A stretch of 64,000 bases of DNA from the NCBI GenBank assembly GCA_034769895.1, contig CM068367.1:349495111-349559110 (forward strand). The letters run 5' to 3'. The position numbers were made by a program, and so were the translations under genes. The notes below the pieces were generated by a model. That model saw only the letters and a list, made by a program, of their open reading frames with translations. It did no database searches and was not told the origin of the DNA. Origin of the DNA: Magicicada septendecula (Eukaryota > Arthropoda > Insecta > Hemiptera > Cicadidae). This document shows, piece after piece, positions 60,802-64,000 of the stretch (position 1 is its first letter; every line of letters starts with the position of its first letter).

Positions 60802-61542
60802 CGAGGTTAGTCCATAAAATACCCTAAATTTGTAAACTGTGTGACAGATAGCACTACTAATGAAATGTGTATATGCCATGACCTAGCAGCCCCAGTGAAA
60901 ACCACAATGTAATATTTGGTTTAGTCATCATACTACACCTGTCTGTATCAAATTTACAGGTGTTACAAATATGTGCCGAATTTTAATGAGTGATTTTAAT
61001 GAGCAATGAATTGATATGGAATTTTGTGTGAAAGTGGGAAAATACTTCACAGAAAAATTTGAAATGATAAACACAGCATATCGTAATGAGGTTTTCATCA
61101 ACATATCAAATGTATGAGTGATGGAAACATTTCAAAGATGCCCAGACTTCACCTGATGATGATCCTCGTTCACGCCCACCAACAACATGCAAAACTGATG
61201 AAACTGTTGCAAAAGTTAGGGAAGTCATTGGTTCTAATCGTCATTTGGCATGAAATTATTACACAAAATTTAGGCCTGAAGCTTGAAAATTTAACTGATG
61301 GATGCTCCATGCTGACAATGTGCTTGGAATGGTTGATGTTTTCAATTGATAAATGAAAACTCACTAGCTGAACTACAGTGTCCCAAATGAAGAGTTCCAG
61401 AAATGTTTCAAAGGATGGAAGAAACACTGGAAGGGATGTATCTAAAGTGGAGGGGACTATTGATAGTGACAAGGCTGAATAATAGCTCCTAAGGTAAGCA
61501 GAACATTTTTTTAAAGTTTGGAAATTTTATGGATAAACCTCA
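60802..61542 (+). mobile_element. Internally deleted mariner element, 741 bp
   Basis: The left end reads CGAGGTTAGTCCATAAAAT. The right end in reverse complement reads TGAGGTTTATCCATAAAAT. Each is preceded by TA (60800-60801 and 61543-61544), the duplicated target of mariner. The inverted repeats continue for about 30 bases. Full mariners are about 1.3 kb, so roughly 550 bases are missing, mainly from the catalytic part of the transposase. Confidence 0.88.
61016..61463 (+). pseudogene. mariner transposase remnant
   Basis: The N-terminal helix-turn-helix part is readable as EFCVKVGKYFTEKFEMINTAY, and after a frameshift as DDPRSRPPTTCKTDETVAK and VREVIGSNRHLA. The usual family sequence there is 'DDPRxGRPxTxxTDExVxxVRxLI'. 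Then most of the DDD catalytic domain is gone: only WMLHADNV near 61303-61326 recalls the 'WxLHHDNAPAH' motif with the second Asp. The C-terminus is recognisable as VPNEEFQKCFKGWKKHWKG, then stop codons where the family reads 'CIxxxGxYFEGD'. Frameshifts, stops and the central deletion make it inactive. It could still be mobilised by an intact relative because the ends are preserved. Confidence 0.85.
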
Positions 61543-61544
61543 TA

Positions 61545-62484
61545 CCTTTTATTAGACTATCAGGATGCTGTTCTTGTTCTTATAGTAGGCTGTAATTTGG
61601 CTGATAAATCAATGAAAGTGTTCATTTTTTAAGTATTAATAGTAAAGCAGAAACTTAAATGATAATCAATAAAGGCACCATTATGAACCTGTTTTAGTGT
61701 TTACGTACTATGTACTGTTCTACTATATTGTATGAGTAGACACAGACACTAAGTAAAACTACTTTTTCAAAATTAAAACCACTTGACATACAAGCAACTA
61801 TGTCCTATATGTTTACACATTAAAGACTTATGTAATCAAATTGAGTAGGACATTATTTTCATCTTATATTAGATGAATATAAGGACATAATTACCTTATA
61901 TTCACCAAACAAGAAGATAAATGTTATAGTTTTTACTGAATTGCTTAAATTATAAATCACTAACTAAATAATACAATTATGTCGAAACAGAATTTTTAAC
62001 CACCTTTTTCTAACTGTTATAGAAAATTGTGAAAAATTTGTTATAGATTAGATTTTCCAACACTGAAAAGCAGAAAAGAATGGTAACATCAAAGAGCTAT
62101 GTTTGTGTACACATTTTATTGACACTGGCATACTTTCAAGAACTATGTTTAAAAATAGAAAACAAACACTTTAGCCAAAAAAATATTTTTGAAGTCATAA
62201 AAAATTTTACTATGATAACAAAGCTCAATAAAAAACATTAACAAACTTGATATTGAAGTTACATGCAAGCTTACAATACCCAAGCTGGTATATTATTATT
62301 TAACATTTTCTGTCTTTTACAATTCCGTGTTAAATGAAAACTGGAAAACAGTATATGCTAACACCACTACATGGTGCAACTCCAACTTTTAAGAAGACAC
62401 TTGGGTAAAAATTCCAAAGGTTTTATTTTTTATTTTTACATATTTATGTATAGAATGAAATGATAGGGAAGTCACTGTGTGATA
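61545..62484. other. CpG-poor sequence, no gene recognised
   Basis: Between the mariner and the second copy of the dispersed repeat. AT-rich and without coding signal. Confidence 0.5.
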
Positions 62485-62599
62485 TGAATCACACATTTTA
62501 AGACTGCCATCTACTTATCTATTATAGTGATGTTACAGAATATAAAAATATAAACTCCCATAGAGTATACAGGACCCTCGAAACCCTATCAACCTGAAC
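62485..62599 (+). repeat. Dispersed repeat, copy 2
   Basis: Direct-orientation copy of 60328-60445, about 2.15 kb downstream. The two copies bracket the mariner element. Confidence 0.9.
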
Positions 62600-64000
62600 C
62601 ATCAGCCAAACTTTTAGTGGCATATATACATTAGGTTGATATCATAATAGGAAGTGCCTTAAAAAAAATCTTCTTATCTATGTTCTGTGTAAATTTGCCC
62701 CTCTACATACTCTTTATGTAGTAACAGTTGATTTTGCCATTGGTATTATGTTTTCTTATGTTGGTTAACCTGTTATATGCACAATGTGTTAAAATTTTTT
62801 TAATTGAGTGGTAAGCTTAGAAAAAAGAATGGACACAAGATTAAGAACTCTAAAAGTCAAGACTAAAAAAACTTACTGATTATACTCTGTTCATAGGTAG
62901 AAATCAACCAACTAATGCTGCCATCCTAAAATTACTATCCTACTATGAACTGGCTATTAGGAGAAATAATGAATCTAAGCGTGAAAGAAGCCGTAAGCAT
63001 GCAGATCCTCAATACTTTCATGTCATGGCATCCAATAAAACACAACAAAATCATGTGTTGTGTCAAAGAGATAAAACAAGTTGATGCAAGTTCAACCTAG
63101 CAAAGGTTCAAAAAAAATGTTATGATCATACACGATACTTTAATTTGCCTGTAAATATCATGAGCTTCATCAAACCTCTTTCTTGCCCTTGCCAAACCAA
63201 TTACTCAAAAATGTCTTCAGGATAGAATCCAGCATGTAAACAAGGCCCTAAATAATGTTATTTGGACTTATGTACCAAAGAAAAAACTTCTTTTTACTTG
63301 TAAAGTAAGGGCTTTGTGCACCACTAGATATGGTAATTAGCTACTAACCTAAAGTTTCCGATTTTGACCAGACACACAATCACATCACGGTGCATTGTTC
63401 AACCCCCACGTCACCTTAGGGAAATGAGTATATATGGTAATAAGGGGTAGCAAAACACAGTGCTGCCCATAGATCCAAACTTGTCAGTCTGCCCTGCACC
63501 TCATCAGCCATTCTGACAGTACAAATAAGAGGTGATTATTATTTATATGAAGACGGTAGTCACTGTATTCAAGAGTTCAAATCAAGTTAACAAAAAACGA
63601 AGTTTTAGATTTCCCTACAAGACCAATAATTTAATTTCAAAAGCAGAATGGATAAGGGGAGAGAGAAAGAGTGCGAGCGAGATGGAGGGAGAATGGGAAT
63701 TATAAATATATTTTAAAAAATAGGGAATCATATATAAATATTACTCTGTTCAAATGAAAAGTGTGTTGTTGGACAACACTGAACAAATATAATCACATTA
63801 ATTTCCAAATCTGCATTTTTTGTAATTTTTTTCTAAAAACTAATAAATATCTATGACCATTCTGCTACCTTTATAAAATTTTATATATTCTCAGCTATAT
63901 AGTGGTATGTTTTGTAAAAGTTTTGTGCAGGGAAGACTTAATGTATTTAAGGAAATATCCAGTTGCTTATGTAATACAACAGTGATAAACAATTACACAA
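62600..64000. other. CpG-poor sequence with one unrecognised open stretch
   Basis: At 62857-63083 a plus-strand frame of about 75 codons stays open. It contains RNQPTNAAILKLLSYYELA, KRERSRKHADPQYFHVMA and HVLCQRDKT. Its basic, mixed composition looks like real protein, but I cannot name the family, and it has neither a convincing start nor splice sites. The remainder holds no recognised feature. Confidence 0.35.

Overview
The window looks like AT-rich DNA from an arthropod, most probably an insect. It is dominated by decayed transposable elements. The only host gene part I can identify is one spliced exon on the minus strand (38432-38579). It encodes the end of the PAS-B/PAC region of a HIF-1 alpha (sima)-type bHLH-PAS protein. 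No other exon of that gene was recognised, so much of the window may be large introns or intergenic DNA. The insect assignment rests on this exon and on the types of transposons present, and the order cannot be fixed from the sequence.

Layout, left to right. 1-9.4 kb: a diverged inverted repeat pair (1188-1331 and 4163-4330), microsatellites, and several reverse-transcriptase remnants in both orientations (about 498-880, 5372-5640, 5950-6540, 6700-6815), followed by short tandem repeats. 9458-9957: a clean 500-bp MITE-like element with 36-bp terminal inverted repeats (TIRs) and a 7-bp target-site duplication. 10571-14441: a GC-rich Jockey-like non-LTR retrotransposon, 5'-truncated inside ORF1, with a poly(A) tail and an 8-bp candidate target-site duplication; its ORF2 is interrupted by a single in-frame stop. 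18191-19050: an RTE/BovB-like reverse-transcriptase tail. 19-29.7 kb: mostly featureless, with possible Tc1-like and hAT-like terminal fragments.

29779-36230 is a 6.45-kb hAT-family element whose transposase (TTF zinc finger plus DUF4371 type) is broken by stops and frameshifts. It appears to contain an intron. An 869-bp TTAA-flanked element made of two tandem hairpins is nested near its left end. The HIF exon follows. Next come another reverse-transcriptase tail (39.7-40.0 kb), a possible small Tigger-like element (40956-41269) and a Mutator-like transposase C-terminus (43498-43887). 45985-49226 is a nearly complete pogo/Tigger-like element with a 572-residue transposase on the minus strand. 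Its DDE core is intact, but a TAG codon cuts through a C-terminal PHD-like finger.

49-58.5 kb is CpG-containing, gene-poor sequence with microsatellites and one palindromic repeat. A long AC/AG microsatellite (58571-58748) coincides with a sharp fall in CpG frequency. The right-hand 5.2 kb carries an internally deleted mariner (60802-61542) between two copies of a roughly 115-bp repeat.

The strongest second-look items are the TTAA double-hairpin element, the single-lesion Jockey and pogo elements, the inferred intron in the hAT element, the CpG boundary and the isolated HIF exon. I did not find a new multi-gene system. No tRNA, rRNA, CRISPR array or viral gene was supported.
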